From Candidatus Treponema merdequi (lineage in GTDB: Bacteria > Spirochaetota > Spirochaetia > Treponematales > Treponemataceae), in assembly GCA_018064525.1 (NCBI GenBank), contig JAGHVB010000037.1, positions 1-49,978 of the forward strand: DNA of 49,978 nucleotides. The letters run 5' to 3'. Below, piece by piece: positions 16,648 through 24,762 of this stretch (position 1 is its first letter; every line of letters starts with the position of its first letter). The notes under the pieces were generated by a model. The model ran no database searches. It was not told where the DNA came from and worked only from the letters and a program-made list of their open reading frames with translations. A program made the position numbers and the translations under genes.

Positions 16648-17343
16648 TTATTCGTCGTAGTCGTCATCAAAGTCGTCTTCTTCCTGATCGTCGAGAGATT
16701 CTGTGTCATCATCATCTTCATCGTCGTCATCATCGTCAGAGCGACCTCTTTTCTTTGTATCTTCTTCATCATCCATGTCGAAATCTTCATCGTCATCATC
16801 ATCCTGAATGATAGCGTGTTTGATTTTCTGAATTGCTCCAGGTGGTTCAAGTTTTTCATGGATAAGAGCTTCAATTTCTTTTTGTGTTTTTCCTAAAGCG
16901 AAAGCAATTTCATCTTCAAGTAATTTTTTTGCAGAATCGTAAAGTTTTCTTTCCTGAATAGGAAGTTCTTTAACTTTGCTTCTGTTGTAAAGACATCTTA
17001 CAATCTGGGCAATGTCACCGATGCTTCCTTTCTTGAGAAGTTCAAGATTCATCTGGTAACGGAGCTTCCAGTCAGAAGTAATCGGTTCAATATCTTCTGA
17101 AAGTGAGTTTAACGCTTTTTTTGCTTCTGAAGCTTCTACGATTGAGCGAATTCCCAGTTCTTTTGCTTTATCTACCGGGACCATAACAATCATGTCTGAA
17201 ACTTCGAGATAAATTTTGTAATAGTGAGTTTTTTCACCATTAAATTCTTTTTCGAAAATTTCAGTGATTTTTCCTACACCCTGACTAGGGTAAACAATTT
17301 GCTGATTGACTTTAAATTCTGTCTTAATTCTCGACTTAGCCAT
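16648..17343 (-). CDS. carD: CarD/CdnL-family RNA polymerase-binding regulator with acidic tail
   Basis: The N-terminal part (FKVNQQIVYPSQGVGKITEIF, about residues 8-75) is the CarD_CdnL_TRCF RNA-polymerase-interacting domain, which binds the beta subunit and stabilises open promoter complexes. A helical C-terminal domain follows to about residue 165. The last 50 residues are an extraordinary acidic tail of Asp/Glu runs with one KKRGR interruption, absent from typical CdnL proteins. It is first in an operon with ispDF; CarD next to IspD/IspF genes is also known from mycobacteria. The mRNA should be nearly leaderless (-10 box nine bases before ATG, no SD), and its promoter overlaps that of the divergent helicase gene. 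Confidence 0.92.
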   Translation of the reverse strand: MAKSRIKTEFKVNQQIVYPSQGVGKITEIFEKEFNGEKTHYYKIYLEVSDMIVMVPVDKAKELGIRSIVEASEAKKALNSLSEDIEPITSDWKLRYQMNLELLKKGSIGDIAQIVRCLYNRSKVKELPIQERKLYDSAKKLLEDEIAFALGKTQKEIEALIHEKLEPPGAIQKIKHAIIQDDDDDEDFDMDDEEDTKKRGRSDDDDDDEDDDDTESLDDQEEDDFDDDYDE

Positions 17344-17352
17344 ATAAAGATT

Positions 17353-17381
17353 ATTATAACAAAAAATTACAGGTCTTGCAA
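17353..17381 (-). promoter_or_regulatory. carD-ispDF promoter, near-leaderless
   Basis: Read on the minus strand: TTGCAA (17376-17381), 17 bases, TATAAT (17353-17358), then nine bases to the ATG at 17343. TTGCAA is its own reverse complement and also serves the helicase promoter on the other strand. Confidence 0.75.
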
Positions 17382-17404
17382 CGATTGAACTTTTAATTTA
17401 TTAT
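17376..17404 (+). promoter_or_regulatory. Helicase promoter sharing its -35 box with carD
   Basis: TTGCAA (17376-17381), 17 bases, TATTAT (17399-17404), then 13 bases without SD to the ATG at 17418. The -35 hexamer is the same six base pairs used by the carD promoter on the opposite strand, so the two RNA polymerases should exclude each other. Confidence 0.65.
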
Positions 17405-17417
17405 TTTGTTCATATTT

Positions 17418-19478
17418 ATGTTAAAAGATAAACTCAATTCAAACCTTCCTGAAACAGATTCACAGACAGAAGAAGCATTAGAAAATCAGGACATTACAAA
17501 CCAGATTCAGGATGAATCTGAAGAAATTACCAATGGTGAAGATTCAATTTCTTTTGAAGATCTCGGTCTTGATGAGATAACATTACAGGCTATTGAAAAG
17601 AAAGGCTTTAAAGTTCCATCTCCAATCCAGATACTTGCAATTCCGCGTCTTTTGGGCGGAGATGCAAATGTCATTGCACGTGCCAGAACAGGTACAGGAA
17701 AGACTGCAGCTTTCGGACTTCCACTTGTACAGAAACTCCGCGAAAGAAAAAATAATGTCCGTGCATTGATTCTTGAACCGACACGTGAGCTTGCAGTTCA
17801 GACAGCAAAAGAAATGCAGTCGTTTACAGAAAGCCAGTATCCGTATACCTGTGTTGTTTACGGTGGCTCTCCGATGGGTGCTCAGATCCGTGAGCTTAAA
17901 AAAGGTGCTGATATTGTAACTGGAACTCCAGGACGCATTAAAGATTTGATGGAACGCGGTGTGCTTGACATCTCAAAAATCGAATATTTCATTCTTGACG
18001 AAGGCGATGAAATGCTCGACATGGGATTTATTGAAGATATTGAAGAAATATTTTCCAAAGCAAATCCTGACTGCCGAGTTTTACTTTTCAGTGCGACAAT
18101 GCCGGCTCCAATTTTGAAAATTGCCCAGAAGTTTATGGGTGAATATGAAATCGTAGAAGAAGAAGGCGTTCTCGAAGAACCTCTTTTGATTGAACAGAAA
18201 TACTGGCTTGTTCGTGAGAGCGATAAAATTGAAGCGCTTGTGCGTCTTATTGATATCAGCCCTGATTTTTACGGACTAGTATTTACTCAGACAAAAAATG
18301 ATGCAGATATCGTTTCAAAAATGCTTGATGAAAAAGGTTATGAAGCAGCTGCTCTTCATGGTGACATTCCACAGAGTCAGAGAGAAAAAGTCTTAGGACG
18401 ATTCAGAAATAAAAAGACACGTATTCTTGTTGCGACAGATGTTGCTGCCCGTGGAATTGATATCACAGGTCTTTCACATGTTGTAAATTATTCTCTTCCG
18501 TTTGATGCATCGACTTATGTTCACAGAATCGGTCGTACAGGCCGCGCTGGAACTACAGGTATCGCAGTTACTTTTGTGAGTCCTGGTGAAAAACGAAAGC
18601 TCGGATTTTTTAGAGCTGGTGTTGCAAAGGCAAGTAAAGGTGAACTTGTAGAAGATAAAGTTCCGGAAGTGAAAGATGTTCTCGAAGTTAAAAAAGAAAG
18701 AATTCTTTCTGAACTTAAAAAATCTGTTAACTCAAAAAAATCTCCTGATGAAAATTTTATTTCTATGGCAGAAGCAATAATGAGTGATACAGAACTTGAT
18801 GCGTCTTCTGTTCTTGCAAAAGTTCTTGGTGTTATGTATGGAACTTCAATCGACGATTCTCATTATACAAAAATCAAACCTGTTACTGACGATCACCGCC
18901 GTGACGGAAGTTTAAAACCAAATCAGTCGCGTGTTTACATTCAGCTTGGAAAACGCGACGGATACAATGCAAGAAAAATTGCAGACTATCTTTCAAAGAT
19001 GCTTAACATTCCGAATCATCAGGTTGATAAAATTGATGTTGCTTCATCGTTTACGCTTGTTAATCTTCCAAAGCCTGCAGCAAAAAAACTGATCGACATT
19101 TCAAAAAGCGACAAAAGTTTTGTGCATGTTCATCTTGATTCAAAAGCAGAAGGAAACTTTCTTGAGAACAGGAAGAACGGTTCTAAACGCGGAAACGGAA
19201 GAGTAAGAACTGAAGGTGAAAGCCGCGGACGAAGCAGAACCCGCGATGAAAATGAATCACGTGAACGAAGCAGAGCCCGCGATGAAAATGAATCACGTGG
19301 ACGAAGCAGAACTCGTGTAGAAAATGAATCACGCGGACGAAGCAGAATACACGATGAAAATGAATCACGTTCTAAAACAAAATCTCGTGGTAATGCAAAA
19401 TCCCGTTCAAAAGAAAGTTCTCATTCGAAAGCTGGATCAGGAAGCAAAGCCGGATTATATAAAAAAGGGAATAAATGA
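17418..19478 (+). CDS. DEAD-box RNA helicase, DbpA/CsdA-like, with RS-repeat tail
   Basis: Superfamily 2 ATP-dependent RNA helicase of about 686 residues. Q motif (SFEDLGLDEITLQAI), Walker A ARTGTGKT near residue 90, EPTREL, TPGR, motif II DEGD near residue 193 (Gly replacing the usual Ala of DEAD), SAT, VFTQTK, ATDVAARGID and HRIGRTGRAG are all present. Residues about 503-568 (VYIQLGKRDGYNARKI) match the DbpA-type RNA-binding domain that targets rRNA. The last 85 residues are Arg/Ser-rich with four 12-residue repeats. The ATG at 17418 is preferred over a TTG at 17406, which would lie almost on the -10 box. The 3' end overlaps the convergent phosphoesterase gene by 24 bases. Confidence 0.92.
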   Translation: MLKDKLNSNLPETDSQTEEALENQDITNQIQDESEEITNGEDSISFEDLGLDEITLQAIEKKGFKVPSPIQILAIPRLLGGDANVIARARTGTGKTAAFGLPLVQKLRERKNNVRALILEPTRELAVQTAKEMQSFTESQYPYTCVVYGGSPMGAQIRELKKGADIVTGTPGRIKDLMERGVLDISKIEYFILDEGDEMLDMGFIEDIEEIFSKANPDCRVLLFSATMPAPILKIAQKFMGEYEIVEEEGVLEEPLLIEQKYWLVRESDKIEALVRLIDISPDFYGLVFTQTKNDADIVSKMLDEKGYEAAALHGDIPQSQREKVLGRFRNKKTRILVATDVAARGIDITGLSHVVNYSLPFDASTYVHRIGRTGRAGTTGIAVTFVSPGEKRKLGFFRAGVAKASKGELVEDKVPEVKDVLEVKKERILSELKKSVNSKKSPDENFISMAEAIMSDTELDASSVLAKVLGVMYGTSIDDSHYTKIKPVTDDHRRDGSLKPNQSRVYIQLGKRDGYNARKIADYLSKMLNIPNHQVDKIDVASSFTLVNLPKPAAKKLIDISKSDKSFVHVHLDSKAEGNFLENRKNGSKRGNGRVRTEGESRGRSRTRDENESRERSRARDENESRGRSRTRVENESRGRSRIHDENESRSKTKSRGNAKSRSKESSHSKAGSGSKAGLYKKGNK
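19222..19368 (+). repeat. Coding 36-bp tandem repeat (RS-type) in the helicase tail
   Basis: Four imperfect 36-bp units encode variants of RGRSRTRDENES. The same DNA strand order and codons are largely kept (for example GATGAAAATGAATCACG), which suggests recent expansion rather than selection on protein alone. Confidence 0.8.
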
Positions 19479-20147
19479 AATACCTTCTGTAATTGAGACT
19501 TTGCGTTCATAGAAAGTACAGGAAATTTTTTCCTGATCTCCGGGAAGCTTTATTACTGCACAGGATGGCGGGAAACCGCCTCTTGGCAGTGAACAGCTTC
19601 CGGGATTTATGAATACAGTTCCAGCGTTGTCCATTCTGTCTGCAATATGAGTGTGTCCATATAGAACTAAATCTGATTTTTCTGTCTCTGCTTTGTTTTC
19701 AAGTTCAGAAAATCCATAATTTACTCCGTAAACAGAACCGTGAGTAACAAAAATATTCATTCCTGCAGCTTTGAAATTCAATTCATCAGGAATTTCAAGG
19801 ATATAATTTTTTTCGGCATTTTCATCTTCTGATAAATTAAAATCAACTGCATATTCATTATCATCACCGTTTCCACGAACTAATGCTATGACAGGTGAAA
19901 GTGATTTTGAAAGTTTTTTATTTTTTCTGATATTTTCAAGGAGAGAAGTAAATTCGAAAATTCCATCGCCGCAAAAAACAATTGCATCACATTCTTCGGC
20001 AAAATGTTCGAGAATAATTTTTAAATTGTTTTCACTTCCGTGTGAGTCAGAAATAACTAGAATTGATGCACTTTCTTTTTTTGAAAGATTTATGACATCC
20101 TGTTCTGAGCTGATTAATAATGACTTTGTCTGATAAAGGAAATTCAT
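19455..20147 (-). CDS. YfcE/MJ0936-type metallophosphoesterase
   Basis: A 230-residue calcineurin-fold phosphodiesterase. Metal-binding motifs are visible in order: VISDSHG (near residue 33), FCGDG, VRGNGD, THG and GHTH, followed by FINPGSCSLPRGG near the C-terminus, typical of the YfcE family. There are about 28 extra residues before the first motif, which may be a genuine extension or a wrong start. Natural substrate unknown. It starts eight bases after the stop of an upstream lipoprotein gene, so both are likely one operon; its 3' end overlaps the helicase gene on the other strand. Confidence 0.88.
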   Translation of the reverse strand: MNFLYQTKSLLISSEQDVINLSKKESASILVISDSHGSENNLKIILEHFAEECDAIVFCGDGIFEFTSLLENIRKNKKLSKSLSPVIALVRGNGDDNEYAVDFNLSEDENAEKNYILEIPDELNFKAAGMNIFVTHGSVYGVNYGFSELENKAETEKSDLVLYGHTHIADRMDNAGTVFINPGSCSLPRGGFPPSCAVIKLPGDQEKISCTFYERKVSITEGISFIPFFI

Positions 20148-20155
20148 AAAAACTT

Positions 20156-20938
20156 TTATTTATTTTCTTCGATGATAAAGTGATTGATTGAAGATAATCC
20201 TGTTTCAGGATCGACATATCTTTTAATTGAATAATCAGAACCGACAATTTTTTTTACATGAGTTAAAAGTTCTGGATCTGCTTTGAGTGGTTTTGGATTT
20301 GAAATGATATATTCAATTGAATTGTCAATTATATTTTCAATTCCATTGATGATTACCTGAGAAATTTCTTCTTTTGCATTTTCAATTTCTTCAATATTGT
20401 CAGATGCTTCAACAGATCTGTCTAATACAAAGTCACTTACAGCTTCGATAGCAAGAATTTCATCCTGCGGAAAAAGAGAGTAAATCGGAAAGAATTCTGA
20501 TTCGTCTTTGTCTTCACGGAATTTTGCAAGAGCATTGTTTGAATATTCAGGAGCACCTAACATGATGATTCCGCAGATATCTGCATCGCTGAGAATTTCA
20601 TTTAACTTGGAAATACGTCCTGTTTTTCCGATTAAAAAATCTTCTGGCCATGAAAGTGGAATTATCAATCCTGAAGTTTCTGAAAATTCCTCGTCAGAAA
20701 GACCGTAATAATCTTTCAAATGCTGAGTTTCTTTATGAACCCAGAATTCAGAAGTGTAGCCATAGCCGAAAACCACACACAGTTTTTTCTTTGTAGGTTT
20801 CCATGGTTCGCGGACTGGTTTTTTATTTATTTGTGTTTTCTGTGAGTTGTTTGTTTTATTTTTTGAACATGAAGTCAATGCTGTCAATGAAAGTGCTAAA
20901 AGCATGCAGAATACTGCTGTTATTTTATTTCTATTCAT
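20156..20938 (-). CDS. Lipoprotein of unknown function
   Basis: A 260-residue protein with a lipoprotein signal peptide: MNRNK, hydrophobic AVFCMLLALSLTAL and lipobox LTSC, with the modified Cys near residue 24. After a polar Asn/Lys linker comes a domain with alternating beta strands (KLCVVFGYGY, ICGIIMLGAPE) that resembles a periplasmic sugar-binding-protein-like Rossmann fold, but I cannot name the family. It is first of two genes with the phosphoesterase. A leaderless-type promoter precedes it. Confidence 0.75.
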   Translation of the reverse strand: MNRNKITAVFCMLLALSLTALTSCSKNKTNNSQKTQINKKPVREPWKPTKKKLCVVFGYGYTSEFWVHKETQHLKDYYGLSDEEFSETSGLIIPLSWPEDFLIGKTGRISKLNEILSDADICGIIMLGAPEYSNNALAKFREDKDESEFFPIYSLFPQDEILAIEAVSDFVLDRSVEASDNIEEIENAKEEISQVIINGIENIIDNSIEYIISNPKPLKADPELLTHVKKIVGSDYSIKRYVDPETGLSSINHFIIEENK

Positions 20939-20944
20939 GACTTT

Positions 20945-20973
20945 ATTTTACCCGTTTTTTGTGAATGATTCAA
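20945..20973 (-). promoter_or_regulatory. Promoter of the 20938 lipoprotein gene, near-leaderless
   Basis: On the minus strand: TTGAAT (20968-20973), 17 bases, TAAAAT (20945-20950), then six bases to the ATG. No SD is present. Confidence 0.6.
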
Positions 20974-21006
20974 TTAAAACAATAATGATAAAATTTCCTG
21001 CTGTAA

Positions 21007-21035
21007 TTGAAACAAGGTCTTAAAAAGAATATACT
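21007..21035 (+). promoter_or_regulatory. mnmG promoter, near-leaderless
   Basis: TTGAAA (21007-21012), 17 bases, TATACT (21030-21035), then ten bases without SD to the ATG at 21046. The longest open frame begins with the TTG of this -35 box, so it is probably not the start codon. Confidence 0.65.
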
Positions 21036-21045
21036 GTTTTCTGTT

Positions 21046-23124
21046 ATGCCTGGATTTTATGATTATTTTGATGTAGCCGTTGTCGGAGCTGGTCACGCAG
21101 GAATTGAAGCGTGTCTGGCTGCTGCAAGAATGGGTTTAAAGACAGTAGTAATTACTCAGTCGATTGATGCAATCGGAAGAATGAGCTGTAATCCTTCAAT
21201 CGGTGGAATTGCGAAAGGAAATATTGTCCGCGAAATTGATGCTTTGGGCGGCGAGATGGGAAAACTGATTGACCACTCGATGATTCAGTTCCGTTTGCTC
21301 AATAAAAGTCGTGGTCCTGCTGTTCAGGCTCCGCGCTCTCAGGCAGATAAACTTACATACGCAGCAATTGCGAGAAAGACTCTTGAGTCGACTCCGAATC
21401 TTTCAACTCTTATGGATACAGTTGTCGATATTTTAACGACTGATTCCGATACTGATTTACCTCCGAATACAGACAGTGCATTTGATGCAGGAACAATTCC
21501 AGGTGAAGTCCGTGAAGGAAAAACTTCTGACTTTTCTGAAAAAATCAATATTCATAAAAATGGAAAAAGACAGAAAGTAATCGGCATTGTTACTGAACGC
21601 GGCCGCGTGATTCCTGTACGCGCTGTCGTTCTTACAACAGGAACATTTCTTGGCGGAAGAATTTTTATCGGTGAATATGATGCTCCGTGCGGACGAATCG
21701 GTGAAAGCGCAGCATTCGGTCTTACTTCAAATCTTCACAGACTTGGATTTACAACAGGCCGTCTTAAAACTGGAACTCCTCCACGCATTCTCCGTTCATC
21801 AGTTGATTTTTCAGTTCTTGAAGAACAGAAAGGCGATGACGAAGTAATTCCATTTTCATTTGAAACAGAAAAAGTTGAACGTCCGATGGTCCCGTGCCAT
21901 GTCGTTTATACAAATGAAAAGACTCACGAGATAATCAGAAAAAATATCGGACGCTCGCCATTGTACTCTGGTAAGATAAGTGGAATCGGCCCGCGCTATT
22001 GTCCTTCAATCGAAGACAAGGTAATGCGTTTTGCAGAACGCGACCGTCATCAGATTTTTGTTGAACCTGAAGGACTCGGAACAGAAGAAGTTTATCTGAA
22101 CGGATTTTCAAGTTCGCTTCCGGAAAGTGTTCAGGATGAATTTCTGAGAACGATGCCTGGTTTTGAAAACGCTGTTGTATCGCGTCCGGGTTATGCTGTT
22201 GAGTATGATTATGTTGAACCGACACAGCTTTATCCGTCTCTTGAAACAAAAAGAGTTGCAGGTCTTTTTAATGCAGGTCAGATAAACGGAACATCAGGTT
22301 ATGAAGAAGCTGCAGGGCAGGGACTTGTTGCCGGAATCAATGCCGGTCTTTACAGCCGTGAACATATTAAAGTCTGCGGTCCGCTTTGTCCGAGCGATGA
22401 CGATGTTGAAATCCGTCCTGCTTCATGTGAAGCTGGTGCGTTCTGTCCAAAAGCTGCATACAGTGATGAAGAATTGAAAGCAAACTGGGAAGCATCAGAA
22501 CGGCAGTCAAAGCAGATTTCAGAAAAGTTAAAGGCAATTTCTGAAAATGCTGGTTTTAATACATTCCATAAAATACCGCAGTTCAATCCGCTTGTTTTAA
22601 AACGTGACGAAGCATACATCGGAGTTTTAATCGACGACCTTGTAACGCTCGGAACAAAAGAACCGTACAGAATGTTTACAGCGCGTGCAGAATACAGACT
22701 TAAACTTCGTTATGATACAGCAGACCGACGTTTGACAGGTAAAGCATTCGAAGTCGGATTAAAATCAGAACAGCAGTTTTTAGCAATGCAGGAAAAATAC
22801 CGTATGGCAGATGAAATCGTTGCACTGCTTGATAAAAAGCCTCATGCAGAAAATCCGGGTTACCCAGAAAAAATCTGGAATGAAGCTCAGATTGATTACA
22901 AATATAAATATTACATTGAAAAGCAGGATAAACGCGTTGAAAAAATGCACAGAATGGAAAACTTCAGAATTCCTTCTGACTTTGATTACTCGAAAATTCC
23001 ATCGCTCTCTGCTGAGTCGAGATTGAAACTGGAAGCAGTCCGTCCGACAACACTCGGTCAGGCAAGCAGAATCAGTGGAATCAGAAACAGTGACATTATG
23101 CTTTTGATGGTTTATTTAAGATAG
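21046..23124 (+). CDS. mnmG: tRNA uridine-5-carboxymethylaminomethyl modification enzyme MnmG
   Basis: FAD-dependent partner of MnmE that modifies wobble uridine 34 of certain tRNAs. The dinucleotide-binding motif VVGAGHAG is near residue 11; SCNPSIGGIAKG, TGTFLGGRIFIG, TGTPPRI, AGQINGTSGYEEAAGQG and the C-terminal RPTTLGQASRISGI are all intact. It is 692 residues, longer than the usual 620-640. Most of the excess is an insertion of about 40 hydrophilic residues (roughly 130-172) before KVIGIVTERG. The start at 21046 is preferred on promoter position. The following small membrane-protein gene is in the same direction 45 bases later. Confidence 0.96.
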   Translation: MPGFYDYFDVAVVGAGHAGIEACLAAARMGLKTVVITQSIDAIGRMSCNPSIGGIAKGNIVREIDALGGEMGKLIDHSMIQFRLLNKSRGPAVQAPRSQADKLTYAAIARKTLESTPNLSTLMDTVVDILTTDSDTDLPPNTDSAFDAGTIPGEVREGKTSDFSEKINIHKNGKRQKVIGIVTERGRVIPVRAVVLTTGTFLGGRIFIGEYDAPCGRIGESAAFGLTSNLHRLGFTTGRLKTGTPPRILRSSVDFSVLEEQKGDDEVIPFSFETEKVERPMVPCHVVYTNEKTHEIIRKNIGRSPLYSGKISGIGPRYCPSIEDKVMRFAERDRHQIFVEPEGLGTEEVYLNGFSSSLPESVQDEFLRTMPGFENAVVSRPGYAVEYDYVEPTQLYPSLETKRVAGLFNAGQINGTSGYEEAAGQGLVAGINAGLYSREHIKVCGPLCPSDDDVEIRPASCEAGAFCPKAAYSDEELKANWEASERQSKQISEKLKAISENAGFNTFHKIPQFNPLVLKRDEAYIGVLIDDLVTLGTKEPYRMFTARAEYRLKLRYDTADRRLTGKAFEVGLKSEQQFLAMQEKYRMADEIVALLDKKPHAENPGYPEKIWNEAQIDYKYKYYIEKQDKRVEKMHRMENFRIPSDFDYSKIPSLSAESRLKLEAVRPTTLGQASRISGIRNSDIMLLMVYLR

Positions 23125-23169
23125 TTTTGTCTTGAAATCGAATTACGATTTATTATTTGGAGAAAAAAA

Positions 23170-23619
23170 ATGTTTGATAAGTTGAATGAAAAAAGAATTT
23201 ATCTGGATGCCTGCCTGTGCGGAATAGTGGTTGCAGTTTTAAGTTTGATAAGCTGTTTTGTAAGTAATGCTGCTTTTAATGGAATGTGTGCTGAATGGGT
23301 TGATGTTCTTGTTCTGTATATTCCTTATGTTCTTTTAATTTTGTATTTTGGTCTGAAAGGTCTTGTCCCGGGACTCGTTGCTTTTTTTGAATGGATTGCA
23401 GCAGCCTTTGTTTTTAATTTTGTATTTTATCTTGCAGGAAATGATTCTGGTTTTGCAATTGCAATTACTAAAGTCAGAATTATAAATTTTTTAACATTGT
23501 TTTCTTTTATTTCATGTGTAAGTTCAGGACTTTTTACAACACTCTGCCGTAAGCGTGCGGTTGCAATTTGTGAGGGGCTTTGTCTTTTTACTTTGCTTGT
23601 AATTATTTTTAAGTTTTAG
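23170..23619 (+). CDS. Small integral membrane protein, unknown
   Basis: A 149-residue, very hydrophobic protein with about four membrane segments (around residues 14-34, 45-63, 67-90 and 124-147) and no recognised motif. A TTGGAG SD lies eight bases before the ATG. Upstream, a six-base-pair hairpin (AAATCG at 23135-23140 with CGATTT at 23146-23151) sits between mnmG and this gene and might weakly terminate or regulate. It ends three bases before the stop of the convergent adenosine deaminase gene. Confidence 0.7.
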   Translation: MFDKLNEKRIYLDACLCGIVVAVLSLISCFVSNAAFNGMCAEWVDVLVLYIPYVLLILYFGLKGLVPGLVAFFEWIAAAFVFNFVFYLAGNDSGFAIAITKVRIINFLTLFSFISCVSSGLFTTLCRKRAVAICEGLCLFTLLVIIFKF

Positions 23620-23622
23620 AAA

Positions 23623-24666
23623 TTAAAATAATTCCGGCTGGGCAGCTTTGTATTCTTTGAAAGCTTTGTGAACTTCTTTTATAAAAGCAGTCTTCTTTGT
23701 CTCTGCAAGGAAACTTGCTTTGAAACTGTTGCAGATAAGATCTTCGATTTCTGAAAGAGTAAAGTTCAACTCACTGTAAAGATTGTAGTATTCATCACTG
23801 ACAGTTGTCTTAAAGAATACCGGGTCATCAGATCCAATTGTAATTAAAACACCTGCATCATAAAGCTGGCGGACAGGATGTTCGTTCATTGCTTTGACAT
23901 AGTGTTTGGTAAATACATTTGAAGTAGGGCATACTTCAAGTGGAATTTTATTAGCTTTGAGATATTCTACAAGTTCCGGATCCTGAATTGAAGTAATTCC
24001 ATGTCCGATACGTTCTGAATTTAAAATTTTAACTGCATCCCATACACTTTCAGGGCCGACATCTTCTCCGGCATGTGCAACAGCATGGAATCCGTCTGCA
24101 TGAGCCTTAACGAAAACAGGACCAAAAAGATTACAAGGGCCTTTAACTTCATTACCACCAAGTCCGATTCCGATAATTTCTTCACACGGTACTTCTTTGA
24201 ACATCTTGTAGTTTGCTTCTGCATTTTCAAGTCCGAATGTTCTTGAAACGTCTACGAGAAGTTTGATTGTAATATCTTTTTCTTTTTTAATTTTCTTGAT
24301 ATTTTTTGAAAAGTTTTCAACCATGTCCGAATATTTGAAACCTTTTTTTACAAATGCGCTTGGTGCAAAAAAGGCTTCGCAATATCTGACATTGTTCTTT
24401 TCAAGATATTTTGCAAAATCATCAAATACTAAATCAAAATCGCTGACATCTGTAAACAAATCCTGAACTTTAAGAAATGCTGCAATAAAGCCCGGTAAAT
24501 CATCATACGCAAAAAGAGATTTTTCTTCTTCTTTAGACATTGCATTGCCAAAGCGTTTTTTGTAGAGTTTTTTTACAGAAGCCATTGTAATGACAGCTTC
24601 AATGTGAATATGGAGTTCTGCTTTTGGAACTGAAGCTAATAGCGAGAAAAATTCTTTTTTGTTCAC
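23623..24666 (-). CDS. Adenosine deaminase family protein
   Basis: A 347-residue amidohydrolase of purine salvage, converting adenosine (or possibly adenine) to the deaminated product. Zinc ligands and catalytic residues are visible: HIHIE near residue 19, HAGED, RIGHG, EVCPTSN and SDDP. The first motif reads HIHIEAV where adenosine deaminases usually have HLDGS and adenine deaminases HLEGT, so substrate choice between the two is uncertain. The GTG start is fixed by a perfect AGGAGG seven bases upstream. It has its own promoter just after pepF on the same strand. Confidence 0.9.
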   Translation of the reverse strand: MNKKEFFSLLASVPKAELHIHIEAVITMASVKKLYKKRFGNAMSKEEEKSLFAYDDLPGFIAAFLKVQDLFTDVSDFDLVFDDFAKYLEKNNVRYCEAFFAPSAFVKKGFKYSDMVENFSKNIKKIKKEKDITIKLLVDVSRTFGLENAEANYKMFKEVPCEEIIGIGLGGNEVKGPCNLFGPVFVKAHADGFHAVAHAGEDVGPESVWDAVKILNSERIGHGITSIQDPELVEYLKANKIPLEVCPTSNVFTKHYVKAMNEHPVRQLYDAGVLITIGSDDPVFFKTTVSDEYYNLYSELNFTLSEIEDLICNSFKASFLAETKKTAFIKEVHKAFKEYKAAQPELF

Positions 24667-24707
24667 AGCGACTCCTCCTTTTGAAGTTTTACATTTAAAA
24701 ATTTTGA

Positions 24708-24736
24708 ATAGTATTCTTACGATTTATTATCGGCAA
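24708..24736 (-). promoter_or_regulatory. Adenosine deaminase promoter
   Basis: On the minus strand: TTGCCG (24731-24736), 17 bases, TACTAT (24708-24713). The leader is about 35 bases and includes the AGGAGG SD, in contrast to the leaderless promoters elsewhere. Confidence 0.6.
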
Positions 24737-24762
24737 AAATCTTACAAACTTTAGCATTTTTT

